Below, in pieces: positions 8,530 through 18,146 of a stretch of DNA of 64,000 nt. The notes beneath the pieces are model-generated. The model searched no databases, was not told the origin of the DNA, and saw nothing but the letters and a program-made list of their open reading frames with translations. Each line of letters starts with the position of its first letter. Position 1 is the first letter of the stretch. The stretch covers positions 372,001 through 436,000 of the forward strand of contig CAVWVF010000008.1 in NCBI GenBank assembly GCA_963758335.1, in the 5' to 3' direction. Position numbers and translations under genes: made by a program. The DNA comes from Roseiarcus sp963758335 (GTDB lineage Bacteria > Pseudomonadota > Alphaproteobacteria > Rhizobiales > Beijerinckiaceae).

Positions 8530-10550
8530 TTCACGGAAGAGTTTCGCTCGCGTTGGCGTAGAGGACGCCGTCCGTGACTCGCCTGTCGAGAAGCGCACGG
8601 AGGTGATGATGTCCCCGCCTTCGTCCTCGCCAGTTCGGCTATCCGTTGTCGTTTCGTGGACAGGTTCGCGGAGCCCAAGGTCTCCTCCCGTGTTTCCCGG
8701 CAACGGCTCTCATCCCGTGGCGCCCCCCTTCCCTCGCGCGGGTCCCGGTGAGCCCAGTTCCCCGCGGTCAGCGGTACTATGAAGGCGCTACGACTTCCCG
8801 CCCACGCATCCCCGGTCGCTTATCTGTTTCGCTTCCGGGGTCCGCGCGATCCTCCGCTTTTCGTGCTCGCCTTGGCGGCGCTCCCGGATGGTTGGAGGAC
8901 CCAGCCGGGCCAGGGCATTTGGTCAGCCGGCCGCCCATTTGCCGGCACACTCTCACCCGGACGCAGGCGGGATCTCACAGGTTGCCAGGCGATCCGTCCC
9001 ATGCCTTTGCCCCGGTCCAAGACCCCGGCCGGACCGACGATCCTCACCCTGACGGTGTCGTCGATGCTGCCCCCGCTCAACCCACAGCGAAGGCTCCAGC
9101 GATCGAAATTTCGAGGCTACTCACGCGGCTTCGGCACCTGCTGCCTACGCTTCACGACGGGCGTCGCCGCACGCCATGCAAGGCTCGCTTCCGGCTGGTT
9201 GGCTGACCTTTGCCGGGAGGGAGTTGAACCCTCTGGATCGCGATGAAAGGTTTCAGAACTTCATGTTCATTCTCCTCTCCTGAGCTTTCCCTGTCGCAAG
9301 GGTTGTGACGATCAACAGTCCGGGCAGCGAGAGATTTTCCAGGCATGTGGTCGAGGGTGGGGACGGCGCCGGCCTGCTCGACCTTCTTTCGCGGTCGAGG
9401 GCGAAGGCCGAGCAGCGCTATGGCGTGCCGATCAGAGCGATCGTCATTCAGGAGGCGGGATTGGACGGATTTTGGATCCATCGCCTGCTGCTCGCCGAGG
9501 GGATCGAGAGCCACGTGGTCGATGCGGCTTCGATTGCGGTCAACCGGCGGCATCGGCGAGCCAAGACCGATGCGATCGACGGCGAGACGCTGTTGCGGAC
9601 GCTGATGGCGTGGGCTCGCGGCGAGCGGCGGGTCTGCTCCATGGTTCGCGCGCCGAGCCCGGAAGAAGAGGATCGCCGGCGGCTGACCCGCGAGCGCGGC
9701 ACGCTGCTCAAGGAACGCATTCAGCACACCAATCGGGTCAGGGGCCTGCTCAGCGGCCAAGGCATCCGGGATTACAACCCTTGCGACAGGGAAAGCTCAG
9801 GAGAGGAGAATGAACATGAAGTTCTGAAACCTTTCATCGCGATCCAGAGGGTTCAACTCCCTCCCGGCAAAGGTCAGCCAACCAGCCGGAAGCGAGCCTT
9901 GCATGGCGTGCGGCGACGCCCGTCGTGAAGCGTAGGCAGCAGGTGCTGAAGCCGCGTGAGTAGCCTCGAAATTTCTATCGCTGGAGCCTTCGCTGTGGGT
10001 TGAGCGGGGGCAGCATCGACGACACCGTCAGGGTGAGGATCGTCGGTCCGGCCGGGGTCTTGGACCGGGGCAAAGGCATGGGACGGATCGCCTGGCAACC
10101 TGTGAGATCCCGCCTGCGTCCGAGTGAGAGTGTGCCGGCAAATGGGCGGCCGGCTGACCAAATGCCCTGGCCCGGCTGGGTCCTCCAACCATCCGGGAGC
10201 GCCGCCAAGGCGAGCACGAAAAGCGGAGGATCGCGCGGACCCCGGAAGCGAAACAGATAAGCGACCGGGGACGCGCAGGCGGGAAGTCGTAGCGCCTTCA
10301 TAGTACCGCTGACCGCGGGGAACTGGGCTCACCGGGACCCGCGCGAGGGAAGGGGGGCGCCACGGGATGAGAGCCGTTGCCGGGAAACACGGGAGGAGAC
10401 CTTGGGCTCCGCGAACCTGTCCACGAAACGACAACGGATAGCCGAACTGGCGAGGACGACGGCGGGGACATCATCACCTCCGTGCGCTTCTCGACAGGCG
10501 AGTCACGGACGGCGTCCTCTACGCCAACGCGAGCGAAACTCTTCCGTGAA

Positions 10551-10584
10551 GAACCGGATGCGGGAAAGCTGCACGTCCGGGTGT
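10551..10584 (+). ncRNA. second domain V-like hairpin inside intron B
   Basis: GAACCGGATGCGGG followed by AAAGCTGCACGTCCGGG pairs as a domain V-like hairpin, 550 bases before the maturase ATG. GTGTGTCC, a possible GUGYG intron start, follows immediately; from there to the second domain VI is ~1.93 kb, a normal length for a bacterial group II intron. Confidence 0.55.
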
Positions 10585-11096
10585 GTGTCCAGCGAAGGCT
10601 GGCATGTTCAGCAGGAGACAGACCTGCCGGGGCAAAAGTCAGGAGCCCCGTAGTTTGGATAGCAGGGTGGCGGGAAACCAAGACTCTGAAGCCTATCGAC
10701 AACGTCTCCCTCGGGAAGACGACGAGCCGCCGGGCCGTAATGAAAGTAAACGCGAATGTGGCCTCGAAAGTGCGTAGCCCCGAAGGCCGAGCCCACATCT
10801 GGAGGGCGAAGGCAGCATGGGGAGCCGAAATCTGACTGAAGCGGCTCCTTCACTTCGGCGGGGTGGAAGCGACAGCACGGTGGCAAGAACATGCCGAGCA
10901 ACTGGAGAAGCCTTCCTCGCCCCGGCGCGAAATCGCCGGAGCAGGGTAGATCGTATAACCGGCGCAACCGGGAAGTCGATCGAAGGCGAGAGGGTGGCGG
11001 TCGGGTCCGTAGTAGCGGCGAAGCGGAGTAATGTCCGTGGAGCAAAGGGGCCCTGCTGCTTGTAGCGTCTCCGGCCATAAGGAAGGCAAGGACGAG

Positions 11097-12398
11097 ATGA
11101 CAAAGGCGTCCATGGATTTGCAAGACCTGAGGCGGAGAATATACGTCAAGGCGAAGGCTGAGACGTCCTGGCGGTTCTGGGGACTATATGTCCACGTCTG
11201 CAAGCTGGACACACTGCGCGAGGCGTACGCGCTGGCCAAGAAGAACGATGGCGCTCCGGGAAGTGACGGAATGACCTTCGCGGCCATCGAGGCGCAAGGC
11301 GTAGAGGTTTTCCTCGAGCAGATCGCGGACGAACTGGTCGGGCGCACCTATGCGCCGCTCCCGGCAAGGAAGCAGGAAATCCCGAAGGATGGCGGCAAGG
11401 TCCGCGTCCTTTCGATTCCGGCGATCCGCGATCGGGTGGTGCAAGGCGCGCTCAAGCTCATACTGGAACCGATCTTCGAGGCGGACTTCCAACCGGGGTC
11501 GTTTGGATACCGTCCACAACGGACAGCCCATGAAGCGGTGGACCGTGTGGCGCGAGCGATCGTTCAGCACAAGACACGCGTCATCGACATCGACCTGAGC
11601 AGCTATTTCGACAATGTCCGGCATGATCGGCTGTTGGCGAAGGTGGCCGAGCGGGTGGACGATGGCGACGTGATGCGCCTGCTGAAGGTGATGCTCAAAG
11701 CCAACGGCAAACAGGGCGTTCCGCAAGGCGGGGTGATCTCGCCGCTGCTCAGCAACCTCTACCTCACCGAGGTTGACAGGATGCTGGAGCGGGCGAAGGA
11801 GGCCACACGCTACGGCAAGTACACCGGCGTCGAATATGCGAGGTTCGCTGACGACCTGGTGATCTTGATCGACGCCCACCCGCGGCACGACTGGCTGATG
11901 GCGGCGGTGGAAAAGCGGCTACGCGAGGAACTCGCCGAACTGCAGGTCGAAATCAACGAGGAGAAGAGTTGGATCGTGGACCTATGCCGCGGCGAGAGCT
12001 TCGGCTTCCTGGGGTTCGACTTTCGCCGGGTGCGCAGCCTGCGGGGCAGATGGCGTGCCCATTACACGCCCAAGCTCAAGAAGCGGACGGCGCTGCTGGC
12101 GAAACTCAAGGACGTGTTCCGGCGTCACCAGTCCCAGCCGGTCGATCGAGTCATCAAGCTGATCAACCCGGTGCTTCGCGGATGGGTGAATTACTTCAGG
12201 GCGGGACATTCCAGCGAGTGCTTCGGCTTCGTGAAGGACTGGGTGGAAAAGAAGATCCGGCGCCATATGCTGCGAGCCCGTAAACGACAGGGCTTCGGCT
12301 GGACGCGGTGGAGTAGGGACTGGCTGTACGAAACGCTCGGGCTGTTCAACGGCTACCGAGCGGTGCGGTCAGCCCCGAAAGTCGCTCCGGCAGGATAG
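11097..12398 (+). CDS. ltrA: group II intron reverse transcriptase/maturase, copy B
   Basis: 433 residues from ATG 11097. First RT aspartate at D166 (VIDIDLSSYFD), FADD at 250-253, domain X around 355-375 (INPVLRGWVNYFRAG), and a basic C-terminus (RRHMLRARKRQGF) ending VAPAG. No endonuclease domain. Relative to copy A, residue 292 is Trp instead of Arg (EEKSWIVD). The upstream frame to 11031 is open, but the ATG at 11097 follows a GGAAGGCAAGGACGAG purine-rich ribosome site. The protein binds its own intron RNA for splicing and reverse-transcribes it at the target. Confidence 0.93.
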   Translation: MTKASMDLQDLRRRIYVKAKAETSWRFWGLYVHVCKLDTLREAYALAKKNDGAPGSDGMTFAAIEAQGVEVFLEQIADELVGRTYAPLPARKQEIPKDGGKVRVLSIPAIRDRVVQGALKLILEPIFEADFQPGSFGYRPQRTAHEAVDRVARAIVQHKTRVIDIDLSSYFDNVRHDRLLAKVAERVDDGDVMRLLKVMLKANGKQGVPQGGVISPLLSNLYLTEVDRMLERAKEATRYGKYTGVEYARFADDLVILIDAHPRHDWLMAAVEKRLREELAELQVEINEEKSWIVDLCRGESFGFLGFDFRRVRSLRGRWRAHYTPKLKKRTALLAKLKDVFRRHQSQPVDRVIKLINPVLRGWVNYFRAGHSSECFGFVKDWVEKKIRRHMLRARKRQGFGWTRWSRDWLYETLGLFNGYRAVRSAPKVAPAG

Positions 12399-12430
12399 GT
12401 CCCATAAGCCTTGGGGCGAAGCAAGCAGGA

Positions 12431-12464
12431 GAGCGCAGTGCGAGGAAATCCGCATGCTGCGTTC
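12431..12464 (+). ncRNA. intron B catalytic domain V
   Basis: 34 bases, GAGCGCAGTGCGAGG then AAATCC and GCATGCTGCGTTC, with the AGC triad and tetraloop expected of domain V. It is 159 bases from the 3' splice junction, whereas domain VI normally ends within about 45 bases. Confidence 0.82.
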
Positions 12465-13761
12465 GACGAGGCGGGGGCTGGAAACGCGGCATGGTCGAGA
12501 TGGTGTGACACTCGCAGACGAAAGAGCGAGCCAACAGGGAACACGAACTTCGACCTAAACCGGCGCGCCAGTCCCCGACCCTACCTGTGAGGGGTGGGGA
12601 TGGCGACATCCCCACCTACTCGGCGCTTCGGCGCGATCGTTTTGAGCGGCTCGAGGCGCTGCGAACCGGCGACGGCCGCGAGCTGCCGCCGCTGCTGAAG
12701 GCGGAAATACGCCGGGAGCTCGATCGGATCGCGCTGGCGACGACGCAACTGGCTGCGGTCGAACGGGCCCGCGACGCGCTCATCCGCACGGAAGCCGAGG
12801 AGCGCACCAACCCCGCCGCCCGGCTCCTCGAGCTCAAGGGCTTGGGCCCCGAGTTCGCCTCGCTCCTCTGGCTGGAATTGTTGTTCCGCAGCTTCGCCAA
12901 CCGCCGCCAGGTGGCGGCTTACGGCGGATTGGCGCCCAGCCCCTGGCAGAGCGGCGGCGTCGAACGGGATCAAGGCATCTCGAAGTCGGGCAACCGCCGC
13001 CTGCGCAAGACCATGATCGAGCTGGCCTGGTTCTGGCTGCGTCACCAGCCGGACTCGGCGTTGAGCCGCTGGTTTCGGGCGCGGGTCGGCGCCGCGAAGG
13101 GACGGGTCCGCCGGATCGCCATCGTGGCGCTGGCCCGCAAACTGCTCGTCGCCTTGTGGCGCTATGTCACCCAAGGCGTCGTTCCCGAGGGCGCGGTGTT
13201 CAAGGCGACCTGACCCGATGGCTCAATCCTACGCCGACGCTCCAACGATGGCTTAACAACTCAACCCCATTCCAGCGAAGCCGAACGCGACGGCTTCGCC
13301 GGATCCGGGCGGGCGGTGACCGCGGCTTTGCCTGGCTGAAACACGCCGTTTAACAGGATGGTCCCCGCCAACCCGAGCCCGACGCCCTCGAGCATGAGGG
13401 ATTATGGTGCGAGCCCCGACAAGCTCGACCGGATGTGAGGTGATGCGGCCGTCAAGGCTGCATGCGAAAGACGGGCTCACGCTTCGGATCCAAACTGTCA
13501 ATCGGCGTCGAAAAGGGACCCCCCATCGGCATGGAAAAAGGACCCCTCTTGATCATCGGGAGCGGTTCATCCCCGGAGTCCATAGGGGGGACCCGCGCGT
13601 AGCGACGCGCCCTCCGCGCGGCTGGCGGAGCGTAGCGCGGGGGGTACCTGTGGGCCCCCGGGGGTGAACCGCGGGCGGGGTAGCGCCGGTGGTGAGGCCA
13701 GGCGTCTGGGAACCGCTCGGAGCGACACGTTGGCTTGTCTTGAGCGTTCGTCGCTGGAAGG

Positions 13762-14073
13762 TCAGTCGCGTCCGAAGCCGCGTGGGGGCGCCACGCTCTC
13801 GAGTTCGGAGAGATCGAGTTCGCAGATAGCCTGGAGGGCCTCGGCCAGCGCGCTGTCGTGTTGGTTGGCCGGCAGCGCTTCGAGCCAATCGGCATACTGC
13901 GCTTGCAGCTCGCTGAGCTGGGCGACGGCGTCCTGCCAACGCCGGGCGCGACTGCGATGGTCGGCCGGGCGACGGGTGCGGATCACCGGCGCATCGGCCG
14001 CGCGCGCGACGCGGTAACGGGCCTGGCGCTCGGCGTCGGTCATGGCTTTCTCGCCGATCGGCTTGCGCGGCAT
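13762..14073 (-). CDS. IS21-associated accessory protein
   Basis: 103 residues, starting MPRKPIGEKAMTDAERQARY, rich in Arg/Ala, with a predicted long helix (RRWQDAVAQLSELQAQYADW). It follows istB by 50 bp on the same strand, inside the IS ends. Proteins beginning with this PRKP...MTDAERQARYR signature are often seen beside IS21-like elements in proteobacteria (recollection, not checked). Role unknown. Confidence 0.6.
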   Translation of the reverse strand: MPRKPIGEKAMTDAERQARYRVARAADAPVIRTRRPADHRSRARRWQDAVAQLSELQAQYADWLEALPANQHDSALAEALQAICELDLSELESVAPPRGFGRD

Positions 14074-14123
14074 GGGGCCACTCCCAATCGTTACGTCACG
14101 AAACCCGGTTGGTGCGGGGCAGC

Positions 14124-14852
14124 TCAGGCGCGGTTTTTGAAGCGCCAGCTTTCGTTGCCGGTCTCGACGATGTCGCAGTGATGGGTGAGGCGGTCGAGCA
14201 GCGCGGTCGTCATTTTCGGATCGCCGAAGACGCTCGGCCATTCGCCGAAGGCGAGGTTGGTCGTGACGATGATCGAGGTGCGCTCATAGAGACGGCTGAT
14301 GAGATGGAACAGCAACTGCCCGCCGGCCTGGGCGAAGGGGAGATAGCCGAGTTCGTCGAGGATGACGAAGTCGAGGCGCGTGAGATAATCGGCGAGCCGT
14401 CCCTGGCGGCCAGCGCGCGCTTGAGCCTCGAGCTGATTGACGAGATCGATGGTGGTGAAGAAGCGCCCGCGCGATCCGGCTCGGATGCAGCTTCGCGCGA
14501 TGGCGATGGCCAGATGCGTCTTGCCGGTGCCGGTTCCCCCGACCAGGACGACATTGCGCTGCTGGGCGATGAAGCCGCCGGCGGCGAGGTCGCGCACGAG
14601 AGCCTCGTTGATCGGCGTGTTCTTGAACGCGAAGTCGTCGACGTCCTTGGCCAGCGGCAGCTTGGCGACGGTGAGCTGGTACTTGATCGAGCGCGCCTGC
14701 TTCTCTGAGATCTCGGCTTTCAGGAGATCGCCGACGAAGCGCTGCGGCTCATGCTTGCGCTTGAGCGCCGTGGTCAGCGTCTCGTCGTAGGCGCTCCTCA
14801 TCCCGTAGAGCTTGAGGCTGCTCATCATGTCGAGGACTTCGGTTCTTTCCAT
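14124..14852 (-). CDS. istB: IS21 helper ATPase IstB
   Basis: 242 residues. Walker A GGTGTGKT at 105-112 and Walker B FVILDELGY around 162-170, with the sensor-like SIIVTTNLAFGEW, give an AAA+ ATPase of the DnaC/IstB type. It forms ATP-dependent oligomers on DNA that pick the target and activate IstA. The start is three bases after the istA stop. Confidence 0.95.
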   Translation of the reverse strand: MERTEVLDMMSSLKLYGMRSAYDETLTTALKRKHEPQRFVGDLLKAEISEKQARSIKYQLTVAKLPLAKDVDDFAFKNTPINEALVRDLAAGGFIAQQRNVVLVGGTGTGKTHLAIAIARSCIRAGSRGRFFTTIDLVNQLEAQARAGRQGRLADYLTRLDFVILDELGYLPFAQAGGQLLFHLISRLYERTSIIVTTNLAFGEWPSVFGDPKMTTALLDRLTHHCDIVETGNESWRFKNRA

Positions 14853-14855
14853 GGG

Positions 14856-16352
14856 TTAGGCGCTCCTGAGTTGATCGTATCGGGCGCAGTCGGCGACGGG
14901 CGTGTGGCAGAGCCGCAAAGCGTCGGGCGTCATGATCGTCGCCGCCGGTCCGGGATCGCGCTGACGCGCGAGGATGTTGATGACGACGTCGGCCGAATGG
15001 ACGCCCTCGGACAGCGCCTGAAGGCAGGCGGCCTCCACCGCAAGCAATCCATCGGTGAGCACGGCGGCGAGGATTTTGACCATCTGCCGGTCGCCGTCGT
15101 CGGACCCGGCAAGCTTGCGCCGCACGCGGTCCAGCGCCGTCGGCAGCACCCAGTCCTTGAACGGGGCGCCGTTGCGCAGAGCGCCCGGCTTGCGCGCCAG
15201 AACCGGCACGTAATGCCAGGGATCGTAGATCGTCTCGCCACGCCCGTAACACCGCGGATGTTCCGCGACGATGCGCCCGTCCTGGCGGATCACGACGCGA
15301 TCGGCGTAGGCGTGGATTTCGACCGGGCGGCCAACCGCGCTGGCGCTCACCGAGTATTTATTGTTGTCGAACCGCACCAGGCAGGTCTTGGACACCGAGG
15401 CCGGCAACTCATGGAATCCGTCGAAGCGGCCGCGATAGGGAATGAGCTTGGGACGCTCTTCCTCGAAGACCTCCCAGATCGTCCTGTCAGGCCGTTCAGG
15501 ATGGGGATGCGCCTTGGCCCAGGCGATGCTTTTGTCCATCAGCCAGGCGTTCAGCTCGTCATAGCTCTTGACTCGCAAGCGCGGCGTGAAGAAGCGCTCG
15601 CGAACGAGACCCACCTGGTTCTCGACCTGACCTTTCTCCCAGCCCGACGCTGGCGTGCAGGCGACGGGCTCGACAAGATGGTGCGAGCACATCTGGAGGA
15701 AGCGGCGATTGTATTGCCGGTCCTTGCCGACGAAGATCGTCTCCACCGCCGTCTTCATGTTGTCGTAGATGCCGCGCGTGCAGGCGCCCCTGAAGAACGC
15801 GAACGCCCGCTCGTGGGCGTCGAACACCATCTCCTGCGTCTCGCGCGGATAGGCGCGCGCGAGCATCATGCGGCTGTGGCAAAGGCGGACGTGCGCGACC
15901 TTCACGATCGTCGTCACCCCGTCCATCACAACGATCTCGTGGCTCCAGTCGAACTGATATGCCTCGCCCGGCGCGAACGTCAGCGGCACATAGGCGTTCG
16001 CCGTCTCGCCCGCGTGTTGCTTGCTCCAGGTCCGGGCGTAACGGCGAACCGCGTCGTAACCGCCCTCATAGCCAAGCCCCCGCAACTCCTCGAAGACCCG
16101 AATGAGCGTCAACCGCTCGCGCGCCGGCTTTCCGTCATTCTCCAAAAGCAATGAATCAAGCCGATCGCGCCAAGGCCCGATCTTCGGCTGGGGTTGGACG
16201 TCCCGCTCATAATGGAACTCTGTCGCCTGCGATCGGATGACCTTCCGAACCACTTTGCGCGAAACACGCAAATCGCGGCAGATCGCCTTGATCGTCATCT
16301 TTCGCGAAAAATACGCTAGACGAATTTTGGCTATCGTCTCCACAATCAGCAT
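14856..16352 (-). CDS. istA: IS21 transposase IstA
   Basis: 498 residues. N-terminal helix-turn-helix (MTIKAICRDLRVSRKVVRKV), then an RNase H-fold DDE core: YQFDWSHEIVVMDG (first Asp), TRGIYDNMKTAV (second Asp) and GWEKGQVENQVGLVRERFF (Glu). The C-terminal beta-barrel domain (CLVRFDNNKYSVSASAVGR) is typical of IstA. Catalyses cut-and-paste or replicative transposition with IstB. Intact. Confidence 0.95.
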   Translation of the reverse strand: MLIVETIAKIRLAYFSRKMTIKAICRDLRVSRKVVRKVIRSQATEFHYERDVQPQPKIGPWRDRLDSLLLENDGKPARERLTLIRVFEELRGLGYEGGYDAVRRYARTWSKQHAGETANAYVPLTFAPGEAYQFDWSHEIVVMDGVTTIVKVAHVRLCHSRMMLARAYPRETQEMVFDAHERAFAFFRGACTRGIYDNMKTAVETIFVGKDRQYNRRFLQMCSHHLVEPVACTPASGWEKGQVENQVGLVRERFFTPRLRVKSYDELNAWLMDKSIAWAKAHPHPERPDRTIWEVFEEERPKLIPYRGRFDGFHELPASVSKTCLVRFDNNKYSVSASAVGRPVEIHAYADRVVIRQDGRIVAEHPRCYGRGETIYDPWHYVPVLARKPGALRNGAPFKDWVLPTALDRVRRKLAGSDDGDRQMVKILAAVLTDGLLAVEAACLQALSEGVHSADVVINILARQRDPGPAATIMTPDALRLCHTPVADCARYDQLRSA

Positions 16353-16692
16353 CTCGAACTCGGCCTCCTAAGAAATCAGGAGGCCTGTGTGGACCCTTAT
16401 CCCCGGGGTCCCGATTGGATGCCGATCACCCCGAAAACGGGGTCCTTATTCCATGCCGAATGACATCCAAACGCCAAAGGAGATGCGCAATGCCAAAATG
16501 AATGAGCGCGGCAAAGACCACAGAGGCAGCCAAGAGCGCGCAAGGGCGCGCTCGCTCGTGACAGTGTATCCGGCCGCTGGCGCGTCAAGGTCGCTTCGCT
16601 CCCTGCTCCGCTGCGCTTCGCCCCGCTTCGCGGGTGACACGCCAGCGGCCGGTGCAAACGAATGAGCTTGACCCGAAACACCCCATGTGAGG

Positions 16693-16947
16693 CAAGAGCA
16701 ATTCCGGGCGGCGGAAGCGCGCCGGAGGCTTCGAAAACCGGTTCGCCGGCGGCCTCGCCGGCGCCCAGAAAGGGATAGATACTCTATCCTTATCCTTTCG
16801 CCCAACCTTCGACGAACGGCATCGGTTCCTGACCGCCGGCTCGTCCGCACGGCGAGCGCTCGCCCTCCCAGCGCGAAGCGACGCCGCAATAACGCGGGTC
16901 GCCACTGCACAGGTGACGACGATCCCAGAATGCTGTTGATGGTCCCC
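16693..16947. other. intergenic, no gene seen
   Basis: Unique flank after the IS array. It contains a CGCCGGCG-GCCT-CGCCGGCG palindromic stretch near 16750 but no credible ORF. Confidence 0.5.
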
Positions 16948-16976
16948 TTGACATGATACCAACCAGTCGGTATAAA
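16948..16976 (+). promoter_or_regulatory. sigma70 promoter with embedded TetR operator
   Basis: TTGACA (16948-16953), 17-base spacer, TATAAA (16971-16976). The spacer holds ATACCAACCAGTCGGTAT, a near-palindrome of the ACCNACCAGTCGGT type used by TetR-family repressors. It lies right before the TetR start, so it predicts autorepression. Transcription would begin at about the ATG at 16983, giving a leaderless mRNA. Confidence 0.7.
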
Positions 16977-16982
16977 TCGCTC

Positions 16983-17657
16983 ATGAAATCGACAGATGCG
17001 GCCGCTCCGACAAATTCCCGTAAACAGGCGTCAGCCAAGGCCGCCGCCGCCGAGGCGTCGGCAGAAAAGCTGCTCGACGCGACTGTCCACGTGATCCGCT
17101 CCAAGGGCTACTCGGCCGCCCGCGTCGAGGACATCTGCGCCGAGGCCGGGCTCACCAAGGGCGCTTTCTTCCACCATTTCGCCAGCAAAGAGGCCTGCGC
17201 GGTCGCCGCCGCGGCGCATTTCGCCGCCCGCGCCGACGCGATCTTCGATGCAGCCCCCTACACGCGTCTCGCCGACCCGCGCGACCGCGTGCTCGGCTAT
17301 GTCGATTTCCGCCGGGCGATCCTTCAGGGCGACCTGCCGCAGTTCACCTGCCTGCTCGGCACGATGGTGCAGGAGGCCTACGACACGCATCCCGCCATCC
17401 GCCAGGCCTGCGACCGCTACATCGGCGAGCACGCCGCGCGGCTCGGGGCCGACATCGCAGAGGCGAAAGCGCTCTACGCGCCCGAGGCCGGGTGGAACCC
17501 GGAGAGCGCCGCATTGTTTTCCCAGGCGGTGCTGCAGGGCGCCTTCATCCTCGCCAAGGCCAGGCACGGCCCAAGAGTCGCCGCCGACTGTCTGGATCAT
17601 CTGAAGCGCTATTTCGAGGGGCTGTTGCCCGTCAGCGACGGGAGCCGCGCGTCATGA
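16983..17657 (+). CDS. TetR family regulator
   Basis: 224 residues from ATG 16983. An in-frame ATG at 16953 lies inside the promoter and is rejected. HTH: HVIRSKGYSAARVEDICAEA then GLTKGAFFHHFASKEACA. The C-terminal domain (QFTCLLGTMVQEAYDTHPAI) resembles TetR_C members that control reactive-electrophile responses. Its stop overlaps the next ATG (ATGA), so it is cotranscribed with the PhnB-like and VOC genes it presumably controls. Confidence 0.88.
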   Translation: MKSTDAAAPTNSRKQASAKAAAAEASAEKLLDATVHVIRSKGYSAARVEDICAEAGLTKGAFFHHFASKEACAVAAAAHFAARADAIFDAAPYTRLADPRDRVLGYVDFRRAILQGDLPQFTCLLGTMVQEAYDTHPAIRQACDRYIGEHAARLGADIAEAKALYAPEAGWNPESAALFSQAVLQGAFILAKARHGPRVAADCLDHLKRYFEGLLPVSDGSRAS

Positions 17658-18133
17658 GCGAACAGAAGATCACGCCCTGCCTGTGGTTCGATTTCAAAGC
17701 CGAAGAGGCGGTCGCACATTACCTCTCGGTCTTCGGCAACAGTCGCATCGTCTCGACCGCGCGCTACGGCGAGGCCGGCCCCGGTCCCAAGGGCGCGGTG
17801 ATGACCATCCTGTTCGAGATCGAGGAACAGCGATTCCTCGCGCTCAACGGTGGCCCGCAATTCGCCTTCACCCCGGCGATTTCGCTGATCGTCGACTGCG
17901 CCGACCAGGCGGAGGTCGACCGGCTTTGGGAACGGCTCGGCGAGGGCGGAAAGCCCCGCCAGTGCGGCTGGCTGACCGACAGGTTCGGCGTGTCGTGGCA
18001 GATCGTGCCGAGCGTCATCCCGCGCATCATGCAGAGCGGCGACGCGGCCGCCATCGAGCGCGTCATGCGCGCGGTCAAGCCGATGAAGAAGCTCGACGTC
18101 GCCCGTTTGCAACAGGCCTATGAGGCCAAGTGA
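17654..18133 (+). CDS. PhnB-like VOC superfamily protein
   Basis: 159 residues. ITPCLWFDFKAEEAVAHYLS at the start and VSWQIVPSVIPRIM near the end are the signature of the 3-demethylubiquinone methyltransferase-like/PhnB branch of the VOC fold (PF06983). The enzymatic role of this branch is mostly unknown. Translationally coupled to the TetR gene and followed 13 bp later by another VOC gene. Confidence 0.85.
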   Translation: MSEQKITPCLWFDFKAEEAVAHYLSVFGNSRIVSTARYGEAGPGPKGAVMTILFEIEEQRFLALNGGPQFAFTPAISLIVDCADQAEVDRLWERLGEGGKPRQCGWLTDRFGVSWQIVPSVIPRIMQSGDAAAIERVMRAVKPMKKLDVARLQQAYEAK

Positions 18134-18146
18134 AGGAGGAACGTGA

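Larger units (their letters stand above)
9780..12623 (+). mobile_element. group II intron, copy B (sense to IS110)
   Basis: 2844 bp inserted between GATTACAACC and CGCTTCGG of the transposase gene. Both copies sit after ACAACC(C) on their own sense strand, so this is the likely intron-binding site. GGGTTG at 9997-10002, about 220 bases into the intron, is complementary to CAACCC and is a candidate EBS1. The ORF starts some 1.3 kb from the 5' end, much more than the usual 500-600 bases. The 3' end is a GGTGGGGATG-GCGA-CATCCCCACC hairpin, so both copies keep a GNRA loop. Confidence 0.88.
13496..16465 (-). mobile_element. IS21 family element
   Basis: Ends TGTCAATCGGCGTCG (left) and TGTCATTCGGCATGG (right, inverted). 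Each end holds two related repeats finishing in GGACCCC, the multiple terminal repeats typical of IS21. A 7-bp target duplication TCCAAAC flanks it (13489-13495 and 16466-16472). It contains istA, istB and one accessory ORF, all minus strand. 13496-13761 is non-coding end sequence. Confidence 0.9.
13355..16689 (+). repeat. AGG-bounded repeat unit C, split by IS21
   Basis: Unit sequence occupies 13355-13495 and 16466-16689. It starts AGGATGGTCC directly after IS110 copy 2 and ends CCCCATGTG before AGG. The IS21 insertion duplicated TCCAAAC. Confidence 0.8.
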
